Assembly (NCBI RefSeq): GCF_009928525.1
Contig: NZ_JAABOK010000013.1
Location: 62,001-126,000 of the forward strand
DNA length: 64,000 nucleotides
Reading direction: 5' to 3'
From: Chitinophaga solisilvae
GTDB taxonomy: Bacteria > Bacteroidota > Bacteroidia > Chitinophagales > Chitinophagaceae
Part shown: positions 1 to 8,171 of the stretch, piece after piece
Position numbering within the stretch: the stretch's first letter is position 1
Layout of the letters: the number at the start of each line of letters is the position of its first letter
Notes under the pieces: generated by a model
What the model was told of the DNA's origin: nothing
Databases searched by the model: none
The model's input: only the letters and a program-made list of their open reading frames with translations
Made by a program: the position numbers and the translations under genes

Positions 1-177
1 CCCGGAACCTGAAGTTACCCCGACGGATATACGCTATGGATAAATTCTGCTGATACTCTTTTTCAGAGACACCGCATTCCGTACACCGGCACAGGAAATT
101 ATGTACGGAACATACCTGTGAATCATAAATAGTGGAAATATCTGCCTGCATAAAGGATCAGCATTACTGCTATAAAA
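1..177. other. Window edge, no gene seen
   Basis: This stretch precedes the stop codon of the leftward kinase gene. I see no convincing reading frame, RNA gene or strong hairpin in it. It may hold the end of a gene lying outside the window, but nothing supports that. Confidence 0.3.
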
Positions 178-1113
178 TTACAGATTTCCCTGCAGAGAAT
201 CATCATGCAGGTCAGCGGCAATATGCCGGAAAATGTTCTCTCCCATTGCAGCGTGGCGGGCGTGGTTAATCAGTCCGCTGTCCAGCAGCATGGCGGCAAA
301 CAATATAGCCCATCCCCTGGCGCGCCGCCATGTCCGGGATGTAATGCCGGTATAGGCAGTCATGGCAAGGCGGCGTGCCTCCTGCTGCGGAAATAGTATC
401 CAGATGGAAGCCAGATCTGTAGCGATATCGCCGGCAGCCATATCTCCCCAGTCGATGACACCTGCTATGCGGCCTTTCACCGTCAGTACATTGGCAGCGT
501 GCAGGTCGCCGTGAATCCAGCACCGCGGGGTATCTATCATGGTGTTCACAGCCGCGGACCATGCATAATATATATCGCCGGTAATCAGGGCGGTTTTGTT
601 CTTCAGCCGCAGCAACCTCTCTTCTACTACGGCAGCACGTTGCTGTAAAGGTACGCCACGTACGGGGCTGACCGGCGCTTCCGGCGGAGCGGGCTGGTGC
701 AGCGCCTGCAGAAAGGCAATAAAGCCATGCACGGCAGCAGCATCGGGGGGATAAATATCTGCAGGCTCACCTGGCAGCCAGGGAATAATACTCCAGCTCC
801 AGGGATAGTAGCAGGTAGCATGCCCGGTTCTCAGCGGCGCCGGTATCGGCAGCGTAAGTACTGACTGCAGGCGGGGCAGCCAGGTCTGTTCCTTTTCTAC
901 GAGTGCGGCGGCAGCTGCACGCCGGGGCAGGCGCACTGCCAGCGTTTCACCAAGGCGGAATACTACATTATCCCAGCCTTCATAAGGACTGTGCAGCGGC
1001 AGCAATGCTAAATCAGGATGCTGATCTGTCAATAAGCCTTGTACCAGATCAGTATCTATTATAACGTCCGCTGCCGGCATTCCTGCTGATGGTATGTCTT
1101 TCTTCCGCCGCAT
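178..1113 (-). CDS. Aminoglycoside phosphotransferase family kinase
   Basis: A 311-residue protein of the APH/choline-kinase fold. The catalytic loop HGDLHAAN lies at residues 201-208 and the metal-binding IDWGD at 220-224, as expected in phosphotransferases that modify aminoglycosides or small hydroxylated metabolites. The segment around residues 48-65 (DNVVFRLGETLAVRLPRR) fits the N-lobe ATP-binding sheet. There is no signal peptide, so it should be cytoplasmic. It stands alone, divergent from the metalloprotease gene. The family is broad and motifs do not tell the substrate, so drug resistance should not be assumed. Methionine 12 is an alternative start. Confidence 0.85.
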   Translation of the reverse strand: MRRKKDIPSAGMPAADVIIDTDLVQGLLTDQHPDLALLPLHSPYEGWDNVVFRLGETLAVRLPRRAAAAALVEKEQTWLPRLQSVLTLPIPAPLRTGHATCYYPWSWSIIPWLPGEPADIYPPDAAAVHGFIAFLQALHQPAPPEAPVSPVRGVPLQQRAAVVEERLLRLKNKTALITGDIYYAWSAAVNTMIDTPRCWIHGDLHAANVLTVKGRIAGVIDWGDMAAGDIATDLASIWILFPQQEARRLAMTAYTGITSRTWRRARGWAILFAAMLLDSGLINHARHAAMGENIFRHIAADLHDDSLQGNL

Positions 1114-1588
1114 GTCTGCAAAATTAATGAATACCTGACATCAGTGCTGCCTGATACCGCTTACAACATAACAGCCGGTATTACGCTCCGAAAAAAAGCG
1201 TGACAACCTATGAATTTTACAGGCATGCGATGCTGCATTCCGTCAGACATCCATACTTTATCACTGCCATAAATCCGCACTGGCATTATTTCACAGGGAG
1301 AAGTTTTTTGGTTATTAAAAAAAATGTTCCTAATTTGAAGCACTGAAGATAGACGCACACACGATCACTAACGCTATCGATTAAACGAAGACCCATACTA
1401 TCTTCTGGAGGATCTATCAACCGAAACAACAATAACCGTCGAGTAATCTGAACCTGTAACTGAACCCGAAGAGCGTCGAGTATTTTCCTTACTGAGCACC
1501 GCATGTCCGGCAGCACAATAACCCAGCAGCAAATTAATTGTCTGTAGCAATTGTGTGTATTCATAACCCTCAACTCAAAATCACAATT
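1114..1588. other. Divergent intergenic region, 475 bp
   Basis: The gap between the leftward kinase and the rightward metalloprotease holds no credible gene. It carries one promoter candidate for the protease gene (annotated separately), which would leave a leader of roughly 240 nt. A short stem AATTG/CAATT is visible near 1533-1550. I see nothing else of note. Confidence 0.4.
1307..1337 (+). promoter_or_regulatory. Candidate promoter for the M57 metalloprotease
   Basis: TTTG at 1307-1310 and TAATTTG at 1331-1337 are 20 nt apart. This resembles the Bacteroidota sigma pattern TTTG / TAnnTTTG, but the -7 box is one base short of consensus. The predicted start near 1344 implies a long leader. 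Confidence 0.3.
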
Positions 1589-2383
1589 ATGAAACTTGTA
1601 AAACCCGTAATCCTCATTGGCGTATTAGCATTATCTGTAATCATCTCCTGTAAGAAAGACGCTGTTCAGGATGCACCACAACAAAATTCTATCTCTGAAG
1701 AAGTACTGAGCAAAATCAGACAAAGTGGCTTCAGCTCCGACAACGTACAGAAAATCGGAGATGGCTATCTCGTAGAAAACGATATCCTGCTGCATGAGCA
1801 CGATCTGGTAGGCAGCAAAAACAGAATCAATGTAGGTAAAGAAGAACAATACCGTACTACTGCTATTGTTACCGGTTTACCTAAAACAATCACTGTAAGT
1901 GTGAGCGGCTTCAGCAGCCCTATGTTTGCACAGGCAGCACAGCAGGCCGTTGCAGCGTATAACGCACTGGGTCTGAGACTCAGATTCCAGTATGTTACCG
2001 GTTCTGCCAGCATCAACATTACTGCACAGTGCTTAAGCGGTGGCGTGCTGGGTTATGGTGGCTTCCCTTCCGGCGGCAACCCTTATCCTTCCATCGTGCT
2101 GAACTCCTGCAGCTCCTATTTCAACACTGTTTGCAAAATCAAAAAAGTGATGGAGCATGAAATCGGTCACTGCATTGGCTTCCGTCATACTGACTGGATG
2201 AACCGCGCTTATAGCTGCGGTGGTACTCCTACCAACGAAGGAACTGCCGGTGTAGGTGCTGTTCAGATTCCTGGCACTCCGTCTTCTCCTGATGCAGGTT
2301 CCTGGATGTTAGCTTGCGCAAGCTCTGCCTGCACCAGCTTCAACTCCAATGACATCACTGCATTGCGTTATCTGTATCAATAA
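1589..2383 (+). CDS. Secreted zinc metalloprotease, M57-like lipoprotein
   Basis: A 264-residue protein with a lipoprotein signal (lipobox ending in Cys21, followed by KK) and a zinc-protease signature HEIGHCIGFRH at residues 190-200. That gives metal ligands His190, His194 and His200 and catalytic Glu191, in the HExxHxxGxxH pattern of metzincin-like enzymes. The motif and length match the Bacteroidota M57 (HEIGH) proteases. The start at 1589 is preferred over an upstream in-frame codon at 1538 because the lipoprotein signal begins there. It is probably anchored to the cell envelope, facing out. Four or more Cys in the C-terminal half may form disulfides. Substrate unknown. It is monocistronic, closed by a strong hairpin. 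Confidence 0.82.
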   Translation: MKLVKPVILIGVLALSVIISCKKDAVQDAPQQNSISEEVLSKIRQSGFSSDNVQKIGDGYLVENDILLHEHDLVGSKNRINVGKEEQYRTTAIVTGLPKTITVSVSGFSSPMFAQAAQQAVAAYNALGLRLRFQYVTGSASINITAQCLSGGVLGYGGFPSGGNPYPSIVLNSCSSYFNTVCKIKKVMEHEIGHCIGFRHTDWMNRAYSCGGTPTNEGTAGVGAVQIPGTPSSPDAGSWMLACASSACTSFNSNDITALRYLYQ

Positions 2384-2412
2384 TTTATTTACCAGCCGGA
2401 CAGCTATTATCC

Positions 2413-2448
2413 GCAAAGCGAAGCATATGGGTATATGCTTCGCTTTGC
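2413..2448. terminator. Bidirectional hairpin between convergent genes
   Basis: A perfect 16-bp stem (GCAAAGCGAAGCATAT and its complement) with a GGGT loop lies between the ends of the metalloprotease and the leftward phosphopantetheinyl transferase. No clear T-run follows on either side, so termination is inferred from position and stem strength. Confidence 0.6.
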
Positions 2449-2495
2449 CATACCCGTAAGTATGACATCATTGAAATCTATTGCAGTGATCTTGA

Positions 2496-3143
2496 TTACA
2501 GTAATGCTCCGGCGTCTGTCAGCGTATAGCCATAACTGTTATCCGCTGTAGCCAGGTGGCAGGAATATCCTTCAAAGGCGGGAATACTTCTCAACAGCCA
2601 GGAACGCCCGTTGAGCAGCATACGGTTTTCTTCATCGAGCGCCAGCAGTTGCAGGTCTTCAATCAGTCCGCAGCCATCAGCTTTCAGCACCGCTTCCTTG
2701 GCGGTCCAATAGTCATAGAACAGGCTTCCGGGCATTGCAGCGGCATGTATCCGCACCCACTCTGCCGGCCCGAAGCACCGGTCAAAATCAGCAAAATTAA
2801 TATCGGCATGTAACTCTATATCTATCCCCACTTCCGGCTCAGGGCTTATCACACATACCACCAGGTTTCCTGAATGGGAAATATTAAAAGCGGGCATACC
2901 CGGCAGCGAAGGACGGCCGTTATCACTGTAACGGATATACGACAGGTCCGGCGATGCCCCTGCCTGACGCAGCCCATACAGCAAAAGATGGCGACCCAGT
3001 ACATACGCATGCGCATCCTGCCAGCGCATATATCTCCCCGCCTTCTCCTGCATCACCGCCGGCAACACCCGTAACAGCGCCTGATAGCGGTCCGGCGGCA
3101 GAGGCGTGGTATACCGGGCGAAATATATATGGTGCTCTTTCAT
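2496..3143 (-). CDS. 4'-phosphopantetheinyl transferase, Sfp type
   Basis: A 215-residue cytoplasmic enzyme that moves phosphopantetheine from CoA to a serine of a carrier protein. Family motifs are clear: FNISHSG at 86-92, VGIDIE at 105-110 with the magnesium ligands Asp108 and Glu110, and WTAKEAVLK at 146-154. The two-domain length matches the Sfp/Gsp class rather than the short AcpS class. No carrier protein, NRPS or PKS gene lies nearby, so it may serve fatty acid synthesis or clusters elsewhere. Expressed leftward alone, with a long palindrome just upstream of its start. Confidence 0.9.
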   Translation of the reverse strand: MKEHHIYFARYTTPLPPDRYQALLRVLPAVMQEKAGRYMRWQDAHAYVLGRHLLLYGLRQAGASPDLSYIRYSDNGRPSLPGMPAFNISHSGNLVVCVISPEPEVGIDIELHADINFADFDRCFGPAEWVRIHAAAMPGSLFYDYWTAKEAVLKADGCGLIEDLQLLALDEENRMLLNGRSWLLRSIPAFEGYSCHLATADNSYGYTLTDAGALL

Positions 3144-3162
3144 TAATGCGGATTTTTGTTAA

Positions 3163-3391
3163 AATTACGAATTGCGAATTACGAATTACGAATGTAGCGC
3201 GAAGATTTGAGCGGAGGGTTATTTGAGATTTTTTTATTTGAGATTTTGTATCCAATCTTTGTTCCCTTTGTACCTATAGATACAAAAGAATCTCATGAGT
3301 GGATACAAAATCTCAAATAAAAAAATCTCAAATAACCCTCCGCTCAAATCTTCGCGCCACATTCGTAATTCATAATTCGCAATTCGTAATT
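3163..3391. repeat. Long palindrome P1, composite type A+B
   Basis: Arms of about 90 bp (3163-3252 and 3301-3391) surround a 48-nt centre. The outer part is the 7-nt unit array AATTACG/AATTGCG. Next come two 12-nt units (GCGAAGATTTGA, GCGGAGGGTTAT), then ATTTGAGATT units of the second palindrome type. I count two mismatches between the arms. The centre holds a smaller nested hairpin TTTGTA/TACAAA. It lies between the transferase start and the stop of a SusD gene. Confidence 0.85.
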
Positions 3392-3416
3392 ATTAAAAAC
3401 ACTATCTTCTCCTCCC

Positions 3417-4853
3417 TTACTTAACGTCCCACCACACCCTCCCGGTCAGATCATCTTTGCCGTTAAAGCCGGGTTGTGCGCTCACGGCTGCGTCTACGTT
3501 GCGGGTGTTGATATTGTGTTCTGACAACGGATAGCCCTGACGGCGCGGAATAGGTACATTACCGTTATTGGGGGCAGGTGTGAGTTCCGGAAAGCCCGTA
3601 CGTCTCCACTCTGCCCAGGACTCATATCCGTTCATATAGAGGTGTACCCATCGCTGGTAGCCGATCTGGCGCAATGCTTTGGCGGGATTGTAGGCTACTT
3701 CCGGTTGAGCGATGTAGGTGGCAGCGCCGGTATTGCTGCCAGTCCACTGCTGGATGGAGGCCTCTATGGCTTTGTTGTAATCTGCGGCGGCTGTTCCGTC
3801 GCCGCCGGGCAACCAACCCAGCTTTTCCGCTTCTGCCTTTGCCAGCAATGCCTGTGCATAGGTAATGATATAGGAGGTAGCATCGCGCTTGCGGATCTCT
3901 GTTCCCTGAAAGGATACATTACCGGCAGGGATGTTCTGTGCTTCATTGCCGACCAGCCCGTAGGGCATACCTACATAATCGCCGCCGGAAGTTTTGGCGG
4001 CATATATTTTCAGGCGAGGATCCACCAGTGGCTTCATAAATTTAACCAGCGGCTCACTCACACAATACCACCTGCGCCCCTGAACGGTGTACACATAGTA
4101 CCAGTAGTTTTCATACGCTGTTTCTGACTTGTGCTGGAAGATGACATTATCATCATTACTGCTGAAGATGCCAATACTTATGGCAGCATTGAACTCCCGC
4201 TGTCCCCAGGCAGCGTCTGCCTTTGATAAACGCAGCGCCATCAGGGCGTGCAGCGTACCGGCAAAACGCTTCCACTTTTTCACATCGCCATAGTAGAGCA
4301 TATCCCCTGCAGCAGCGCTGTCGCTATCATCTTTCAGCTGCGCAGCCGCTTCTTTCAGCTCTTTAAACAGATCGGTGTAAATATCTTTCTGTTTATCATA
4401 GGCAGGATCAATTTTTGCCTTGCCCTGTAATGCCTCCTTGTAGGGCACATCGCCCCAGCGATCGGTAATAAACCAGAAATAATACGCCCGCAGAATTCTG
4501 GCTACTGCCTGCTGATTCGCGGCAGCGCCTTCATCTGTATTAAAATACCGGGTGTTGATAATCAGGTTCAGATTCATCAGCACAGCATAATAATCTGCAA
4601 AATCAAATGAGATATTGATATAACGCGAGGCATCTGTATACACCTTTTCAGATAGCAGCTGCGTATACAGCAGCCCGTAAGGATTTGCCAGCCCCATATC
4701 CAGCTTCTGGATAGCATAGGTCAGCAGTTTGGGATTGGAGAAGGTATCAGGCAGATTCGGATTTCTGTTGATACTGTCGGAAAATTTTCTGCAGCCTGCA
4801 AAACACATCATCATACCGGCCGATAACAGAAAGAGATATAGTAACTTTTTCAT
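3417..4853 (-). CDS. SusD/RagB-like nutrient-binding lipoprotein (SusD-like 2 type)
   Basis: A 478-residue outer-membrane lipoprotein. The signal ends in the lipobox FAGC with Cys21. The early NPNLPDTF segment and helical TPR-like body fit the SusD-like family often annotated SusD/RagB nutrient-binding outer membrane lipoprotein. It should cap the barrel of the SusC partner encoded 11 nt upstream and deliver an oligomeric substrate. The start at 4853 is chosen because MKKLL begins the signal there; the frame extends only three codons further to a GTG. The substrate cannot be told from sequence, and no degradative enzyme is next to the pair. Confidence 0.88.
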   Translation of the reverse strand: MKKLLYLFLLSAGMMMCFAGCRKFSDSINRNPNLPDTFSNPKLLTYAIQKLDMGLANPYGLLYTQLLSEKVYTDASRYINISFDFADYYAVLMNLNLIINTRYFNTDEGAAANQQAVARILRAYYFWFITDRWGDVPYKEALQGKAKIDPAYDKQKDIYTDLFKELKEAAAQLKDDSDSAAAGDMLYYGDVKKWKRFAGTLHALMALRLSKADAAWGQREFNAAISIGIFSSNDDNVIFQHKSETAYENYWYYVYTVQGRRWYCVSEPLVKFMKPLVDPRLKIYAAKTSGGDYVGMPYGLVGNEAQNIPAGNVSFQGTEIRKRDATSYIITYAQALLAKAEAEKLGWLPGGDGTAAADYNKAIEASIQQWTGSNTGAATYIAQPEVAYNPAKALRQIGYQRWVHLYMNGYESWAEWRRTGFPELTPAPNNGNVPIPRRQGYPLSEHNINTRNVDAAVSAQPGFNGKDDLTGRVWWDVK

Positions 4854-4864
4854 GATAATCACTT

Positions 4865-7800
4865 TTACAGGGAAATGTTGAGGTTAAAACCAAAAGAGCG
4901 CGTAGATGCCAGCTGTCCCGTTTCCAGCCAGCTGATGGAAGCGCTGCCGGTAGATAATTCAGAAGGATCAAGTCCTTTCGGCGCCTTCTGGTAAATCATA
5001 AACGGGTTACGGGTGATGAAGGCCACATTGATGCTGTTAAACGGCAACCTGCCCAGCTGTTGCTTACTAAACGTATAGCCCAAACGAATTTCCCGCATCT
5101 TGACATACGACGCGTCATACAGCCACTCTTCATATACGGAGTTACCCAGCACGGTACGGAAATAGGATTTGGCGTCGACGTAAGCCGTTACCTCCTGCCC
5201 TGTTTTGGCGTTGATACCATTTACTTTCACGCCGCCGCCTTCACTCAGCGGATCGCGCACATTCTTCCCCTTATCATTGAGGGCAGCGGTTTCTACTGCC
5301 TGACCTGATTTCACGCTCAGCATACGTGTCCAGCTGAAAAATTGTCCGCCTGACTGAAAATCTATCATGGCAGAGAGATCAAAGTTTTTCCAGCGGAAGC
5401 TGTTCTGCCACCCGCCGGTGAACTTTGGCAACACACTGCCGAAATTATGGTTCTGCTCAAACAACGGCAGGTTGGCATCATCCAGCAGTATCTTGCCTGT
5501 GGCGGCATCACGCTGATAAGCATTACCCACCAGCGTACCGAAGGCTGCATTCACATCTGCATTCAAAAATACGCTTACACGTGAATAGGTATTCTGATCC
5601 AGCACCAGCGTATTGATACCGGGATACAATGATTTAATCAGGCTTGTATTCCTGCTGATGTTGAACGTGGAGTTCCATTCGAAACGTTTGGTCTGCAGCG
5701 GTACTCCGTTCAGCGTTACTTCCACTCCTTTGTTCTGGATATTACCGGCATTGATAACGGTATTGGTATATCCGATAGCGCCGGAGGTATTTACAGTCAG
5801 CACCTGGTCCTTGTTCTGCTGATTGTAGTAGGTAACGCCAAAGCCTAAACGACTATTCAGCATTTTCACATCCAGCCCTGCTTCAAAGGATGTTCCCAGT
5901 GAGGGCCTGATATCCGGGTTGTTCAGCGTAGAGGGCAGGGAGATAGGCAGATAGGTGGCTGCATCACGTCCCTGGTAAGGCACTCCCAGGCTGAAGTAAT
6001 CTCCTGTCTGATAGGGCGCCAGGTCAGAACCGGCTTTTGCCAGCCCTATCCGCACTTTACCGTAATTCAGGAAATCCCATTTCAGCAGTTCGCTGAACAC
6101 CATACTGAGGGATACAGACGGGTACCAGTAAGAGTTGTTTTGCGAAGGTAATGAGGAGGAAATATCATTACGGATGGTGGCATCCAGGTAGTAAATATTA
6201 TCATAGCCCAGGCTCACGGCACTGAAGGCGCTGCGCACTTCCTTGCGGCGCAGGTAGTTGGAAAGCAGCGGCCGGTCTACCGTTGCGGAGAGATTAAAGA
6301 AATTCACTACGGACAGTCCGCCCTGCGTTCTGCCTGTAATATAGGAATAGCGCTGTGTCAGCAGGTTACCACCAGCTGTGGCATTCAGGTTAAATTTGCC
6401 GAAGGTTTTATTGTATTGCGCCAGCAGCTCATAGTTCATCTCTTTATTCTCAAATTTCCCTTCGTAATATTCGTTGATATCTCTGCCGCCATAACCTTTA
6501 CGCTGATCGATGGACTGTGTGAAGATGTCTGCCCGCACCGCACCGCTGATTTTCAGGCCGGGCAGTACATCATATGCCAGTCCTACATTTCCGAAGAAAC
6601 GGTCGCGCGCATCATGACTGGGGTTTTCATATACTTCGAAATACGGGTTATTCCAGTCGCTGCCTGGTTTCTTCAGGAACTGCGGGTCATCAATATCTTC
6701 ATGATTCCAGTGATAAAAAGAGCCATCCGGATATTTGTACTGGCGCAGCCGCTTCATGTCCAGTGAACGCTGGAACCACTGGTAGAAGTTACGGGAGCCC
6801 TGGTAATATCCTTGTGCCGGGCGCTGGCCTTTGTTATTGGCGTAGTTGAAATTGGTGGAAACAGTTAGCCTGGAAGTAAGATTTAACGAACCGGTGAAAC
6901 CTACGTTATTTCTCTTCAGCCAGGTGTTGGGTTCAATCCCGCGGATGTCGGTATGATTGAAAGAGAGGCGGAAAGATGTGTTTTCACCACCGCCGGACAT
7001 GCTGATGTTGTTATTAAAAGTATGACCGGTTACAAAATAATCCTTCACATTGTCGGGATGCGCTTCAAAAGGCGTCAGCTTACCATAATCAGGATCGGCA
7101 GGATAGAAGCTGTACATCTGTCTTACCGGCGTACCGTCCATTTTTGGCCCCCAACTTTCATCCGTACCGGAAGCTACCAGCTGTTCCACGCCATTCCAGG
7201 TAATTTTTGAGAACTGCTGGCTGCTACCGCCGCCGTAGATGTTTTGCAGCGGCATGAAGTTGCCTGCTTTCTCCATGGAATAGGCGCTGCTCACATCCAC
7301 ATGCACCTTTTTGTTGCTTTTGCGGCCGCTCTTTGTTGTAATCAGTATCACGCCGTATTGTCCGCGTAAACCGTACAGGGCTGAGGCTGCAGGGCCTTTC
7401 AGTACATTGACGGAGGCAATATCCTCTGCGTTCACATCCTGCGCCAGGTTGCCCAGGTCAGGGCCGTTACGGTCTGCAAAGTTCATGTTGGAAATGGGCG
7501 TACCGTCTACTACTATCAACGGCTGATCCTGACCATTGAGGGAGTTGATACCACGCAGCTTGATCTTCTGCGTACCGCCCATACTGGCGCCGGAAGAACC
7601 TACTACCTGTACGCCGGCAATCTTTCCGGAGAGTGAGCCCAGTACGTTCTGATCTTTGGCTACCGTCAGGTTTTCACCTTTAACTTCCTGTATTGCATAG
7701 CCAACGGCGCGCTCCTTGCGCGATATGCCCAGCGCCGTTACCACGACCTGATCCAGGTTGCGCGTATCCGGTGCTAAAACAACATCAACGCTGTTTTTTC

Positions 7801-8056
7801 CGCCGGTGCCTGTTTCCTGAGTGAGATAACCTACAAAGCGGAATACCAGCACGGCATCTGCAGTGGATACTTCTATCCGGTAGTTACCGGAAGCATCCGT
7901 GGAACCGCCTTTGTTGGTGTTTTTAATCTGAATGCTTACGCCGGGTAAGACTTCTCCGTTTTGACCGGTTACTTTGCCGGTGATGGTACGGGATTGCGCT
8001 GACAACTGGAAATGAATACAGCACACCATCATGAGTACAGTGAGGAATCGCTTCAT
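4865..8056 (-). CDS. SusC/RagA family TonB-linked outer-membrane transporter
   Basis: A 1063-residue protein: signal peptide (residues about 1-21), a carboxypeptidase-regulatory-like beta-sandwich (about 25-105, with ITGKVTGQNGEVLPGVSI), a plug domain containing the typical SVNVLKGPAASALYG segment, then a 22-strand barrel ending in the aromatic-poor NLNISL. It uses TonB energy to import a substrate captured by the SusD partner. It is the first gene of a two-gene operon with that lipoprotein. The permease gene upstream ends 115 nt before it, with an inverted repeat in between that may be a terminator or operator. Confidence 0.95.
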   Translation of the reverse strand: MKRFLTVLMMVCCIHFQLSAQSRTITGKVTGQNGEVLPGVSIQIKNTNKGGSTDASGNYRIEVSTADAVLVFRFVGYLTQETGTGGKNSVDVVLAPDTRNLDQVVVTALGISRKERAVGYAIQEVKGENLTVAKDQNVLGSLSGKIAGVQVVGSSGASMGGTQKIKLRGINSLNGQDQPLIVVDGTPISNMNFADRNGPDLGNLAQDVNAEDIASVNVLKGPAASALYGLRGQYGVILITTKSGRKSNKKVHVDVSSAYSMEKAGNFMPLQNIYGGGSSQQFSKITWNGVEQLVASGTDESWGPKMDGTPVRQMYSFYPADPDYGKLTPFEAHPDNVKDYFVTGHTFNNNISMSGGGENTSFRLSFNHTDIRGIEPNTWLKRNNVGFTGSLNLTSRLTVSTNFNYANNKGQRPAQGYYQGSRNFYQWFQRSLDMKRLRQYKYPDGSFYHWNHEDIDDPQFLKKPGSDWNNPYFEVYENPSHDARDRFFGNVGLAYDVLPGLKISGAVRADIFTQSIDQRKGYGGRDINEYYEGKFENKEMNYELLAQYNKTFGKFNLNATAGGNLLTQRYSYITGRTQGGLSVVNFFNLSATVDRPLLSNYLRRKEVRSAFSAVSLGYDNIYYLDATIRNDISSSLPSQNNSYWYPSVSLSMVFSELLKWDFLNYGKVRIGLAKAGSDLAPYQTGDYFSLGVPYQGRDAATYLPISLPSTLNNPDIRPSLGTSFEAGLDVKMLNSRLGFGVTYYNQQNKDQVLTVNTSGAIGYTNTVINAGNIQNKGVEVTLNGVPLQTKRFEWNSTFNISRNTSLIKSLYPGINTLVLDQNTYSRVSVFLNADVNAAFGTLVGNAYQRDAATGKILLDDANLPLFEQNHNFGSVLPKFTGGWQNSFRWKNFDLSAMIDFQSGGQFFSWTRMLSVKSGQAVETAALNDKGKNVRDPLSEGGGVKVNGINAKTGQEVTAYVDAKSYFRTVLGNSVYEEWLYDASYVKMREIRLGYTFSKQQLGRLPFNSINVAFITRNPFMIYQKAPKGLDPSELSTGSASISWLETGQLASTRSFGFNLNISL

Positions 8057-8088
8057 CAGAAGGGTGGATTTAGATTCTGGTTAAATCG

Positions 8089-8150
8089 GGTGTCTGTTAT
8101 AAAAATAAAATAATAAAAAATGAATGTCAATAGCTATTTATACAGACACC
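8089..8150. promoter_or_regulatory. Inverted repeat upstream of susC
   Basis: GGTGTCTGTTATAAA at 8089-8103 pairs with TTTATACAGACACC at 8137-8150, with one bulged T, around an AT-rich 33-nt spacer. It may be an operator for the SusC/SusD operon or a terminator for the permease; there is no obvious U-run. Confidence 0.4.
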
Positions 8151-8171
8151 GGTTCCTCACTGTACGGATGA

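Noticed and set aside
178..1113. Drug resistance gene
   Set aside because: The kinase family is broad, and no mobile element or resistance cluster surrounds the gene.
1538..1588. Upstream start for the M57 protease
   Set aside because: It adds 17 residues before a clear lipoprotein signal.
3163..3391. Palindrome arrays as CRISPR
   Set aside because: Repeat units are 7 or 12 nt without unique spacers, in inverted arms, and no cas genes are present.
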